A program made the translations under genes and the position numbers. Below the pieces are notes generated by a model. It was not told where the DNA came from. It was given only the letters and a program-made list of their open reading frames with translations, and did no database searches. A DNA stretch of 59,863 nucleotides, taken from contig CALFUT010000039.1 of NCBI GenBank assembly GCA_937929805.1, positions 1 through 59,863 on the forward strand, in the 5' to 3' direction. Shown here piece after piece: positions 36,300 to 44,957 of this stretch (positions are counted from its first letter, which is position 1; every line of letters begins with the position of its first letter). The DNA comes from an uncultured Pirellulaceae bacterium (GTDB lineage: Bacteria; Planctomycetota; Planctomycetia; Pirellulales; Pirellulaceae).

Positions 36300-37315
36300 A
36301 CGTTGCTCAACTGTTAAAAAAACGTCAGCCTCAATGGCGCGAGCTGGAGCGATTGTGCGAAACCGTCAGCGAAAGGCCAAATCGTTCACGAACGGAATTA
36401 GTCTCAAGATTTGCATCTCTCTACCGCGCCGCATGTGCGGATCTGGCCTTGGCCGAGTCCAATCAATTGCCACCGGCCACCGTCGAATACCTGCACCAGT
36501 TGGTCGCCAAAGCACACAACCAACTTTATCGGTCTGAGCGATATCAGTACCGAAAATGGTACCGCGTGATTTTCAGGGACACGCCGCGACGCATCTTCCA
36601 CGATCCGTGCGTCCACATTGTGGCGGTGCTGTTTTGGGGTTTGTTTTTGATTTCGGCCTACTTGGCATACGACAATTCCGTCTGGCCCGGATTCGCGCAG
36701 GATATCGTGGGCCAAGAGCAATTGGATGCCAGTGCTGACATGTTCGCCGATTTTGGTGGCCGCGACCGTGGTTCCAACTGGATGATGTTTGGCTTTTACA
36801 TTTTTAACAACGCAGGCATCGGTTTGAATTGCTTTGTTTGGATGCTGTTCGTACTGCCGGGCTTTGTCACGCTGTCTTTCAACTCGGTCTATCTTGGAAC
36901 CATTTTTGGATACATGTTTCGGCCCGAGATGGGAGAAGCTGGCGATCATTTCAAAAACTTTGTCACTGCCCACGGTCCGTTCGAGCTAACGGCGATTGCT
37001 CTGTCTGCCGGAGCGGGCCTGAAAATCGGCTTGGGCTGGTTGATGACCGGTGGCCTGAACCGTCTTGACTCATTGCAGAAAGCTGGTCGAGACGCATTGC
37101 CCATCGCGATGACCGCCGTTGCACTGTTTTGCTTAGCCGCCGCAATCGAGGGCCTGATCTCCGCAACTCCGGAGGAATACATGCCGTGGTTCGTCAAAGG
37201 CATCGTCGCCACTTTCACCAGCTTCCTGCTAACGTTTTACTTCGTCGTGCTTGGCTTCCCTGAACCGGGCGATCCTGACGTCGACTTTTTGACGGGAGAA
37301 ATGAATGAAGCTTGA
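36296..37315 (+). CDS. SpoIIM (DUF95) family membrane protein
   Basis: The 339-residue protein starts with a soluble helical region (WRELERLCETVSER, YLHQLVAKAHNQLYRS) and continues with about five or six membrane segments (VAVLFWGLFLISAYLAY, CFVWMLFVLPGFVTLSF, FLLTFYFVVLGFP). The AHGPFELTAIALSAGAGLKIG segment is the hallmark of the SpoIIM/DUF95 family. In sporulating Firmicutes the homologue acts in engulfment; here it belongs to the MoxR-linked version. It overlaps the RDD gene by 4 bp and the next gene by 11 bp. Confidence 0.88.
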   Translation: MNVAQLLKKRQPQWRELERLCETVSERPNRSRTELVSRFASLYRAACADLALAESNQLPPATVEYLHQLVAKAHNQLYRSERYQYRKWYRVIFRDTPRRIFHDPCVHIVAVLFWGLFLISAYLAYDNSVWPGFAQDIVGQEQLDASADMFADFGGRDRGSNWMMFGFYIFNNAGIGLNCFVWMLFVLPGFVTLSFNSVYLGTIFGYMFRPEMGEAGDHFKNFVTAHGPFELTAIALSAGAGLKIGLGWLMTGGLNRLDSLQKAGRDALPIAMTAVALFCLAAAIEGLISATPEEYMPWFVKGIVATFTSFLLTFYFVVLGFPEPGDPDVDFLTGEMNEA

Positions 37316-38189
37316 CCAGACATTTATCTCCATCCGGCAACGCAGTGTGGCCGAGCTTTTTGATCTCGCCCTGACAATCGTCCGCAGTCACTGGAAATCC
37401 TTGTTGATCTTGCTGGTGCTGGGTTCGGCACCTTGGATACTGATCGACTACCTGCTGCTATTTCCGATGATGCACTTTGGTCTAGGCGACAACAGCCGCT
37501 GGGCTACTAGCTGGTTGATGATGCTGCTGGTTGTCAGCCAAGCTCAATACGGCACGTCGTTAATCACGCTGTACTTGGGCGATGCGATGTTTGTTGGCCA
37601 CCCCGATTGGAAACAGGTGGCGTTACGCTCGCTACGAGTTTCGCCATTGTTCATTTGGTTGCACGGCGTTTTACGACTGGTGTTTCCCGTCGTCGCATTA
37701 ACTTGGATGCTGGACATCGAAAGCCCGTCTGACTTTGGCGTACTCGTGGGCCTATTCCTCCCGGCGCTCGTTGCCTTGGGGCTCGCTTTCCGCACGTTTC
37801 GCCCGTTCGTCACCGAGATGATGCTGCTGGAAAAGACTCCGTGGCGACCGAAGAAAGAAAATGAGATCAGTTTCGCCAAACGTTCCAAAGCATTGCACTC
37901 GCACGCGTCGTCAGAACTGTTCGGACGCTTTGTCTTGAGTTGCCTATTCGCCGCGCCGCTGGCGATCTCGATCCAATCGATGTTCGTTCAGGTCGACTCG
38001 TTGCTGAACCTTTCCGCCGGTTACGAATGGACCTTGGCCAGCTACTACTGGATCGTCTCGCTTTGGTTGACTGCCGGATTCGTGGCCATCTTCCGCTTCC
38101 TTTCCTACATCGACATCCGCATCCGTCAGGAAGGCTGGGCGCTTGAGCTGAAAATGAAGGCCGAAGGACAAAAGTTTGCAATGGGCTGA
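37305..38189 (+). CDS. Multi-pass membrane protein of the MoxR cluster
   Basis: The 294-residue protein has about five or six hydrophobic segments (SLLILLVLGSAPWILIDYLLL, TSWLMMLLVVSQAQYG and others) with a conserved-looking N-terminal block (RSVAELFDLALTIVRSHWKS). No named family is recognised with confidence. It overlaps the SpoIIM gene by 11 bp, so it is translated with it. Its place in the operon between SpoIIM and DUF4129 suggests a membrane partner of these proteins. Confidence 0.78.
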   Translation: MKLDQTFISIRQRSVAELFDLALTIVRSHWKSLLILLVLGSAPWILIDYLLLFPMMHFGLGDNSRWATSWLMMLLVVSQAQYGTSLITLYLGDAMFVGHPDWKQVALRSLRVSPLFIWLHGVLRLVFPVVALTWMLDIESPSDFGVLVGLFLPALVALGLAFRTFRPFVTEMMLLEKTPWRPKKENEISFAKRSKALHSHASSELFGRFVLSCLFAAPLAISIQSMFVQVDSLLNLSAGYEWTLASYYWIVSLWLTAGFVAIFRFLSYIDIRIRQEGWALELKMKAEGQKFAMG

Positions 38190-38310
38190 CAGATGGGTGG
38201 CTCAATTTCTAAATTTGAACGAGCGTTTCCATTGAGTTTGAAACAACACGCTCAACGGGCGAGCTGCTAAAATAATTCCGGCATTGTCAGATAAATTTTT
38301 TGTGACACGA

Positions 38311-39123
38311 ATGACTCGACATCAACGAAACTTTAACTGGCGAACCGCTGCGGCGAGAGTCACGACGATTTCTGTCTTTGCCACCGTTCTGATGGGATTG
38401 TTCAGCATCAGCGTTAACGCTTTGGCTCAAGACGCTGGGCTAGAATCGCTCAAGCGGCAGTCGTTGCCGTGGTACGACGCTCAAAGCGAGCAAGTCAAAC
38501 CTGTCGAACTAGAGGCTCGAGACGATCCTCGGTCTGGGCTTCGAGGTACAATTGCTGAGAAGACGAAAAAGAAAAAAAAGAAAGCGACTAGAAACTGGAC
38601 TTGGGATTGGGGGCTTTCGGAAGGCCTCGGCACGTTCCTGTACTGGCTGCTGTGGATTGTGCTGGGCGTTGCGATTGCGATCCTAGTCGTCTGGGTGGTA
38701 CGCAACATTGACGTGAAGCAGCCCTCAGCACGTGAGGAAACGAAGTCGGGGCGTTCTCTTGCTCAAAGCGTGGCTCAACTTCCGTTCCAAGTCGAAGTCG
38801 GCGACGAAGATTTTCGATCACTTGCCGCAAAAGCTTTCCATGCAAACGACTACCGGCAAGCGATTATTTGGCTGTTCAGTCACGTGCTGATTTCCCTTGA
38901 TCAGAAAAACCTGATTCGATTAAAGAAAGGGAAAACCAATCGCCAGTATTTGCGCGAACTGGGCGGCGAACGCCAGCTGTCAACTTACTACGCGGACGTA
39001 ATGGTGCCATTCGAAGCCACGTTCTTCGGCGACAAGGATCTAAAGCGCGAACAGTTTGCAAGCTGCTGGGACGGCCTGAGTCACTTCGAGCAACAAGTAA
39101 ATGCCTCGGGGGAAACACCTTGA
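38311..39123 (+). CDS. DUF4129 domain protein
   Basis: The 270-residue protein has an N-terminal export signal (ISVFATVLMGLFSISVNALAQ), a Lys-rich segment, a membrane span (YWLLWIVLGVAIAILVVWVV) and a cytoplasmic C-terminal DUF4129 domain (AKAFHANDYRQAIIWLFSHVL, KTNRQYLREL, FEATFFGDKDL). In other genomes DUF4129 often follows a transglutaminase or accompanies MoxR and DUF58. ATG 38311 is chosen over TTG 38284. The stop overlaps the TTG start of the DUF4350 gene by 4 bp. Confidence 0.82.
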   Translation: MTRHQRNFNWRTAAARVTTISVFATVLMGLFSISVNALAQDAGLESLKRQSLPWYDAQSEQVKPVELEARDDPRSGLRGTIAEKTKKKKKKATRNWTWDWGLSEGLGTFLYWLLWIVLGVAIAILVVWVVRNIDVKQPSAREETKSGRSLAQSVAQLPFQVEVGDEDFRSLAAKAFHANDYRQAIIWLFSHVLISLDQKNLIRLKKGKTNRQYLRELGGERQLSTYYADVMVPFEATFFGDKDLKREQFASCWDGLSHFEQQVNASGETP

Positions 39124-40361
39124 GCAGGATTCGACGAGATCTCTTGTGCATCGCATTCCTTAGCCTCGCCACGTTGACTGGCTGTTTTGGAGACAGGGAA
39201 ACTGTGTACACCGAGTACGGCAAGGTTCGTGGCAAATCGGCAGGAACCAGTATCAATGGCGTGTCCGTGCTGGCCGATATGCTACGCGACCGAGGTCACT
39301 CGGTGGCTCGCTACGGTCGGCTTTCACCAAAAATTGAGCGTTACGATACGCTGATCTGGTTTCCTCAAAACAAGAACTGCCCATCGGACGAAGCGGTCGC
39401 GCGACTAGAGCAGTGGCTCGACAATGGCTACCAACGAACGCTGATCTACGTGGGCTACGATTTCGCGGGCGAGATCGACCTGTACCGCCAACTGGTCGAT
39501 CAAGCGAAAGGTGAACAGAAAGAACGCGTCATGCGAGCCCTTGCGGAAGCTCAAATGCAAGAGGACGATCGGCGATACGGCGATGATTCGGACGATTGGC
39601 GAATAACGTTTACTGGCGGGAAACCAACCGACACACGATGCCGCTGGTTCGAATTGGAGATCGATCGGCGTAACACATCTGACGACCTAGACGGGCCTTT
39701 AACAGAAAACCTACGATCCAAATCCATGCCGTCGCTTCAAACTCAGGCGTGGCTGAACCCTCGTGAAAGTTATTTAGATTCTCAACCGGGCCGAGAACTG
39801 GAAACGCTGCTGGAAGTGAACGAGCGACCGTTTGCATTTCGATACTACGAAGAACGGGCCGATGAAGATAATTACTGGGCTTCAGAAAATCGGTTGGTCT
39901 TCGTGACGAACGCAGGCTTCTTGACCAATTACAGCCTGATCGAGGCGGGGAACCGTCAGCTGGCCAGCAACTTGGCCGACCAGATCGAACCGTATTCAGA
40001 TGTCTTGTTCTTAGAAAGCGATGAATACGGAATCGAAATCTCCGAATCGGACTATGACGCTCACAATAACTGGGCGTGGATCACCAAGAAGCCACTTTGC
40101 TACATGGTGCCGCACTTTCTGGCGTGGGGCGTGCTGTTTTGTTTCGTTTTTTACCCTATCTTTGGGCGGCCGAAACGAACTGTCGACACGCGAGACCGCT
40201 CTTTCGGCGATCATATCGGCGCTATCGGAAGGCTATCCAGCCGGCATCTGAATCTGAGCACCGCACGCGAGAAAGTCCGTGAGTATTTGAAAATGGACGA
40301 AGGCGCTCCGAAAAAACATATCAACGTATCGAAATCCTCTGAGGACCGTGTATCGCGATGA
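39120..40361 (+). CDS. DUF4350 domain lipoprotein/membrane protein
   Basis: The 413-residue protein starts at TTG 39120, overlapping the previous stop. The N-terminus has a lipoprotein-like signal (IAFLSLATLTGCFG). A DUF4350 domain follows (GTSINGVSVLADMLRDRGHSV, YDTLIWFPQNKNCPSDEAV), and a membrane span near residue 335 (FLAWGVLFCFVFYPIFG) leads to a basic cytoplasmic tail. DUF4350 resembles a GATase-like fold used to bind but not cleave ligands. It overlaps the MoxR gene by 4 bp (ATGA). Confidence 0.84.
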   Translation: MSRIRRDLLCIAFLSLATLTGCFGDRETVYTEYGKVRGKSAGTSINGVSVLADMLRDRGHSVARYGRLSPKIERYDTLIWFPQNKNCPSDEAVARLEQWLDNGYQRTLIYVGYDFAGEIDLYRQLVDQAKGEQKERVMRALAEAQMQEDDRRYGDDSDDWRITFTGGKPTDTRCRWFELEIDRRNTSDDLDGPLTENLRSKSMPSLQTQAWLNPRESYLDSQPGRELETLLEVNERPFAFRYYEERADEDNYWASENRLVFVTNAGFLTNYSLIEAGNRQLASNLADQIEPYSDVLFLESDEYGIEISESDYDAHNNWAWITKKPLCYMVPHFLAWGVLFCFVFYPIFGRPKRTVDTRDRSFGDHIGAIGRLSSRHLNLSTAREKVREYLKMDEGAPKKHINVSKSSEDRVSR

Positions 40362-41623
40362 CGAACTCCGATTCCAATGCTGACAGCAACACGAGCGACA
40401 CAAACGCGTCGTTCGTCCAATTTGCCTGCCCCGGCTGTGACGCTCAGTTGAAAGTCCCAGCGGCCATGTCCGGAAACGACATCAAATGCCCCAAGTGCGA
40501 GCGGGTTTCGAAGATCACCGCAGGTCAGCCGGACTCTAGCCCAGCGGATCAACCCCAAACTGCAACGGCTCCGTCTAATCCGACTGCCGCAACTTCGCCA
40601 GCACCTATCGTCAGTTCAGTGCCGCCCCAATCGCCGGTTGACCAGCGCCGTGTTGGGGAAGAAACAAAGACTCGCGAGCTGTACGTTCGGATCTGCGAGG
40701 AAGTCGCCAAGATTTTTGTCGGGCAGGATGAACTGGTCGAAGGTGCCCTGGTCGCGTTGTTCTCGGGCGGGCACGTACTTATTGAAAGCGTGCCGGGCTT
40801 AGGGAAGACGCTGTTCGTTCGAACGCTGGGGAAAATTCTGGGCTGCGATTTCGGACGAATCCAATTCACGGCCGACCTGATGCCATCCGACATCACGGGC
40901 GCTCCGATCTTCAACATGAAGTCGCAGGAGTTCGAATTCCGTCCCGGTCCGGTGTTTACTCAACTGCTGCTGGCCGACGAGATCAATCGCTCACCCGCCA
41001 AAACTCATGCCGCTCTGCTGGAAATCATGCAGGAGAAACGCGTCACCGTCGATGGAAAGACTCACAACCTGCAACTGCCTTTTTTGGTCGTTGCGACTCA
41101 GAATCCGATCGAGTCGGAAGGAACATACAGTCTTCCGGAAGCCCAACTAGATCGATTCATGTTCAAGCTGGTTGCTCAGTATCCATCGGAGAAACAAGAG
41201 GCTGAAATTTTGGCGATGCACGGCGGCCAAGTCGACTTGAGCGAGCGGCTAAACTCTGAAATTCAATGCGTGACTTCGCCCGAGGAGATCCAGCGAATCA
41301 CCGAGGACAACGCAAACGTTTACATCGACCCGTTGCTGATTGATTACATCAACAAGATCGTGCGACTGACTCGTGAGTGGCCACAGTTTTACATGGGTGC
41401 CTCGCCACGAGCCGGGATCAGCTTGATGCAGGGAGCCAGAACGTTGGCGGCGTTTTACGGACGAGACTTTGCGGTTCCGGACGACGTGGTGCAAATCGCG
41501 TTGCCGGTGCTACGTCACCGAGTCATGCTGACTGCGGAAGCGGAAGTCGAAGGTCAGACCGTTGACCAGTTGCTAAGTGACTTGCTCCGCACGATCGAAG
41601 TTCCTCGGATCAAGGAAGGATGA
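40358..41623 (+). CDS. MoxR family ATPase with N-terminal zinc ribbon
   Basis: The 421-residue protein starts with a zinc ribbon (CPGCDAQLKVPAAMSG, then IKCPKC), a Pro/Ala/Thr linker and a MoxR ATPase: VGQDELVEGA, Walker A SVPGLGKT, QFTADLMPSDITG, Walker B LLADEINRS and ATQNPIESEGTYSLPEAQL. The ribbon is an added feature compared with standard MoxR of about 330 residues and may bind a partner or nucleic acid. It is encoded in the RDD-to-DUF58 operon, so the DUF58 protein is the probable partner. A 590-bp repeat element separates it from that gene. Confidence 0.92.
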   Translation: MTNSDSNADSNTSDTNASFVQFACPGCDAQLKVPAAMSGNDIKCPKCERVSKITAGQPDSSPADQPQTATAPSNPTAATSPAPIVSSVPPQSPVDQRRVGEETKTRELYVRICEEVAKIFVGQDELVEGALVALFSGGHVLIESVPGLGKTLFVRTLGKILGCDFGRIQFTADLMPSDITGAPIFNMKSQEFEFRPGPVFTQLLLADEINRSPAKTHAALLEIMQEKRVTVDGKTHNLQLPFLVVATQNPIESEGTYSLPEAQLDRFMFKLVAQYPSEKQEAEILAMHGGQVDLSERLNSEIQCVTSPEEIQRITEDNANVYIDPLLIDYINKIVRLTREWPQFYMGASPRAGISLMQGARTLAAFYGRDFAVPDDVVQIALPVLRHRVMLTAEAEVEGQTVDQLLSDLLRTIEVPRIKEG

Positions 41624-41627
41624 GGTT

Positions 41628-41668
41628 GGAATGCGGAGTGCGGAATGCGGAATGCGGAATGCGGAATC
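41628..41668 (+). repeat. Heptamer tract GCGGAAT, left edge of element A
   Basis: Five or more units with one variant (GCGGAGT) begin a few bases after the MoxR stop codon. The same unit occurs at 13322-13350 and, inverted, at 13439-13474. Confidence 0.85.
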
Positions 41669-42092
41669 CCACGTTCAAACCCAATGGTACAAAATTTCGT
41701 TTGATCCCTAGAGTGAGAGTAAGTCAGTTTAAACCCGAAGGTGAGGAAATTTGTTTGAGTTCAGAAGAGGCTGTGATTTTATGGAAACATGGCCCGATAA
41801 TACCAGCCGTTTGGGCGCTAGCCCCGGACAATGGTGGTTCGTCCGTGGCTAGCGCCAAAACGGCTAGAAAAATCACAGCGCCGAAGGGGCGGAGCGATGA
41901 CAGCCCAAGGCAACGCCTTGGGTTTTGAGTGCAAAGATCATGAAGCCCTGAAGGGGCGGCGTTAAGAGCTTAGGGCTGGCCCGTTGGGCCGACATTTGTT
42001 TTGGAAATCTCGTTCCCAAGGCGTTGCCTTGGGCTTACATAGAGCTGCTCCTTCGGAGCGTTGATATTTCACGACTCAAACGGCACATTAAA

Positions 42093-42187
42093 AACAGAAA
42101 CCGCACACCTGAAACCTGACAACCGAAACCTCACACCGAAAACTGAAAACCGAAACCTGTCACCTCACACCGAAAACCGAAAACCAC
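42093..42187 (+). repeat. Drifting heptamer tract, right edge of element A
   Basis: Successive 7-base blocks such as CTGAAAC, CCGAAAC, CTCACAC, CGAAAAC and TGAAAAC keep a strict 7-bp period while the unit changes. It ends 26 bases before the DUF58 start. Confidence 0.75.
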
Positions 42188-42213
42188 TTCCTGCCCCCTT
42201 TTAACTTTTCCTC

Positions 42214-43638
42214 ATGCCCGACTGGTTAATTTACTTTTCCGACTTCCTCATCAGCCGGCCGCTGATTCTACTGGCCATGCTGACGTTGCCGCTGTTCATT
42301 GTGGCTCGATCAGGAAACGTATTCCCCAACCATCGGATGCTGTACCTCGGCATGATACCGATCGTGTTTTCGGTGGCGATGGTACTTCATCCGCTGATCG
42401 GGTGGCTCCTGTTGGCCGTGGATTTGATCATCATCGCCGTCGCCTTGGTCGATCTTTTTTCGATTGTGCCGGCCAAATACTTTGCCGCAGATCGGTCCAG
42501 CGTTCATATCGTCTCGCTTGGCAAGCCGCACGATGTCGACGTCGAAATCATCAACCGATCTAAACGATCATGCCTCGTGCGAATTTGCGACGATCTGCCG
42601 GAGGCCTTTACCGCGGATCCAGCATTCATCGACGCCAGAATCAATGGGCCGGGACGAGTCCGATTCTCGTACCGCTGCACGCCTCAGCAACGCGGACGAG
42701 AAGAACTCGAATACGTGCATGTCCGAGTCGACAGCCGATTGAAGTTATGGCGAGCGTTTCACAAAATCCCATGTCCTTGGACGTTCAACGTCTACCCCGA
42801 CATGAAGCAGATCACCGAGTACGATCTTTTGGCTCGTACTAATCGACTGAGCCTGCTGGGCATGAGGCGATCACGAAAGATCGGCCAAGATAACGAATTT
42901 GAACGGCTACGAGACTACACCCAAGACGACAATTTCAAGCATATCGACTGGCGGACTACGGCCCGGCGGCGAAAGCTGACCGTCCGTGATTACCAGGCCA
43001 ATCAAAGTCAGCGGATCATGTTCATGGTCGATTGCGGTCGCATGATGACCGGAGTCTCGGGAAAACTAACGATGCTGGATCATTCGCTGAACGCGATGCT
43101 GATGCTCAGTTACGTCGCGTTGCGGCAAGGCGATTCGGTAGGCATGATCAGTTTCAACGATCGAATCTGCAATTACACGCCTGCCCGCGCGGGAGTCAAT
43201 CATATCAATCGATTGCTACATGCCTCGTATGATCAGCAAGCGGCGTTTGTGGAATCTCGATACGACGAAGCATTCCTTTATTTGCGAACCCATTGCCTGA
43301 AACGATCGCTGGTAGTGCTGATGACCAACGTGATCGATGAAATCAACTCGTTCCAAATTCAACAATACCTGACCGCGATGGCAGGCCGCCACCTGCCGCT
43401 AGGTGTCCTGTTAAAGGATCGCGACCTGTACCGGCACGTCGATGACATCCATCCGGACACGGCTCATCCTAACAGAATCCACCAAGCCGCAGCGGCAACC
43501 GATGTCATTGGCTGGCGACAGAGCGTCATCCGCGACCTGCAGCACGGCGGAGCATTGACGCTGGATGTTTTTCCTGAGCAGCTGACCAGCGGCTTAGTCA
43601 ACCGGTATTTGGACATCAAAGCCCGGCACTTGTTGTAG
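42214..43638 (+). CDS. DUF58 domain protein
   Basis: The 474-residue protein has two or three N-terminal membrane segments (LLAMLTLPLFIVA, MIPIVFSVAMVLHPLIGWLLL), an immunoglobulin-like part, and the DUF58 block (NEFERLRDYTQDDNFKHIDW, then RDYQANQSQRIMFMVDCG), the start of a VWA-like domain with a DxG-type metal site. DUF58 proteins are the usual partners of MoxR ATPases. It is the last gene of the RDD-to-DUF58 operon, separated from MoxR by element A, while all earlier genes overlap or nearly abut. Confidence 0.9.
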   Translation: MPDWLIYFSDFLISRPLILLAMLTLPLFIVARSGNVFPNHRMLYLGMIPIVFSVAMVLHPLIGWLLLAVDLIIIAVALVDLFSIVPAKYFAADRSSVHIVSLGKPHDVDVEIINRSKRSCLVRICDDLPEAFTADPAFIDARINGPGRVRFSYRCTPQQRGREELEYVHVRVDSRLKLWRAFHKIPCPWTFNVYPDMKQITEYDLLARTNRLSLLGMRRSRKIGQDNEFERLRDYTQDDNFKHIDWRTTARRRKLTVRDYQANQSQRIMFMVDCGRMMTGVSGKLTMLDHSLNAMLMLSYVALRQGDSVGMISFNDRICNYTPARAGVNHINRLLHASYDQQAAFVESRYDEAFLYLRTHCLKRSLVVLMTNVIDEINSFQIQQYLTAMAGRHLPLGVLLKDRDLYRHVDDIHPDTAHPNRIHQAAAATDVIGWRQSVIRDLQHGGALTLDVFPEQLTSGLVNRYLDIKARHLL

Positions 43639-43721
43639 ATTTCTAAGGCGATTGGCTGAATGAGATTTACCAACATATCACCCGGAACCTCAAACGTGAG
43701 CCGATGTGGTTGGCAAGATTC

Positions 43722-44927
43722 TCAATCGCCGTTCGCCGAACCGCCCGCGAGAATTTTGGCGGCTCGTTCACAATCAGCCTGATCGCATCGAGAACCATCG
43801 GCTGCCAGAACCGTTCGAGCTTTCTCTAACCTCGCGACTACTGCCTCAGTGACGCACCAAGCGGCATCCTCCGGCGGCAGCTCAGGAACCAACTTTGTCG
43901 CGATCAGCGAGACCATTTGCTCAATGCCCTCGTTCTGCGTTGCACTCGTGGCTAAGCCCGGCGGACGAGCATCCGATTTCGCGGTACTTGTCTTGCCCGA
44001 ATCCGAGCAGTCGCTTTTGTTGTGGATCACGATGTCACAATCAAGGCTCTCTAGCAGCGATTGGTCGGCCTCACTCCACGGCCTAGATGCATCGAATACG
44101 CCAATCACCAACCGAGCCGTTTCGATTTTCTGCCGAGCGTTCTCGATCCCGATCCCTTCGACGGTGCCTTGAGCGTTTCGCAAGCCAGCAGTATCGGAAA
44201 TTTCGATCGGCCATCCATCAACGGCCGTTCGCTGCGACACCACATCTCGCGTTGTTCCGGCGGATTGGTGAACGATGGCCCGCTGAAATCCGACCACCGC
44301 GTTAATCAGGCTACTTTTGCCGACGTTCGGCTGGCCACACAACACAACGGATGGAACTTGAGTCAACGAGACTCCGAAGTCTGACCACTTCAGAATTTGA
44401 TCCATCAAGTCAATCGCCGCCGTCGAATCGCCCCTTCCAAGCGTTTCCTCAACCCGCACGATCGCTGCCGGGAGCAAATTCAATTGCCGCAGCATCAACG
44501 ACGCAGTCTTGGTTGTGGTGGCGTCGGGCAACGCCTGCCAAACTTCGGCTCGCCATAAATCGCGGCTGGCAACATCGCCCAATTCGCCCGGAGCCCTCGA
44601 AGATGATTCTTCGGTTGCTCCTTGGTCGATCAACGCCGCAATGACTGAGTCGACGGCTGCGGTGCCGCCATGGCAATGAACTTCAAACCGATCACTCGGC
44701 AAAACGCACACCACCACGTCCTCACCGGTTGGCGTCCACGTTCCGTAAACCAGTTTTCGCTGCAAACAATTGCTAAAAGGCCGCCCGTTAAACGGTTGAA
44801 ATACGTTCTCAATTTTCTTGGCCGCGCCGAATCCGCGTACTTCGACGACCGCAATCGCCCCGCGCCCGGCCGCTGTCAACCGAGAGCAAACGATTTGATT
44901 CGATCTGGTCTGTAAATTATTCAACAT
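43722..44927 (-). CDS. mnmE: MnmE-like GTPase without the C-terminal cysteine motif
   Basis: The 401-residue protein has an N-terminal MnmE/TrmE-type domain (SRLTAAGRGAIAVVEVRG, HCHGGTAAVDSV) and a G domain with G1 GQPNVGKSS, GTTRD, G3 DTAG and G4 NKSD. Canonical MnmE, about 450 residues, makes the cmnm5 group on wobble U34 of tRNA with MnmG and ends in a CxGK motif whose Cys is needed for the reaction. Here the sequence ends AKILAGGSANGD with no such motif, and the usual SYTGED segment near the folate site is absent. It may have a changed role or be one of two MnmE-like genes. It is last in a minus-strand block after coaX (30 bp). Confidence 0.85.
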   Translation of the reverse strand: MLNNLQTRSNQIVCSRLTAAGRGAIAVVEVRGFGAAKKIENVFQPFNGRPFSNCLQRKLVYGTWTPTGEDVVVCVLPSDRFEVHCHGGTAAVDSVIAALIDQGATEESSSRAPGELGDVASRDLWRAEVWQALPDATTTKTASLMLRQLNLLPAAIVRVEETLGRGDSTAAIDLMDQILKWSDFGVSLTQVPSVVLCGQPNVGKSSLINAVVGFQRAIVHQSAGTTRDVVSQRTAVDGWPIEISDTAGLRNAQGTVEGIGIENARQKIETARLVIGVFDASRPWSEADQSLLESLDCDIVIHNKSDCSDSGKTSTAKSDARPPGLATSATQNEGIEQMVSLIATKLVPELPPEDAAWCVTEAVVARLEKARTVLAADGSRCDQADCERAAKILAGGSANGD

Positions 44928-44957
44928 GAATTCGCCAACGAGTCATTCGTGCGGAGA

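Larger units (their letters stand above)
41624..42213. mobile_element. Composite repeat element A (heptamer tracts plus hairpin core)
   Basis: It fills the whole spacer between the MoxR and DUF58 genes. Left edge: GCGGAAT-type heptamers (41628-41668). Core: a long cruciform (41770-41879, ends GCTGTGATTTT / AAAATCACAGC), then short triloop hairpins: CCCAAGGC-AAC-GCCTTGGG at 41904-41922, GGCCC-GTT-GGGCC near 41978-41990, CCCAAGGC-GTT-GCCTTGGG at 42015-42033 and GCTCC-TTC-GGAGC near 42047-42059. Right edge: drifting heptamers such as CCGAAAC and TCACACC (42093-42187). The core matches element B at 58490-59150. No transposase is encoded, so this is a passive or structural element. Confidence 0.8.

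Noticed and set aside
41620-41928. 102-codon frame across the start of element A
   Set aside because: It translates heptamer repeats and a cruciform; the frame is open by repeat structure only.
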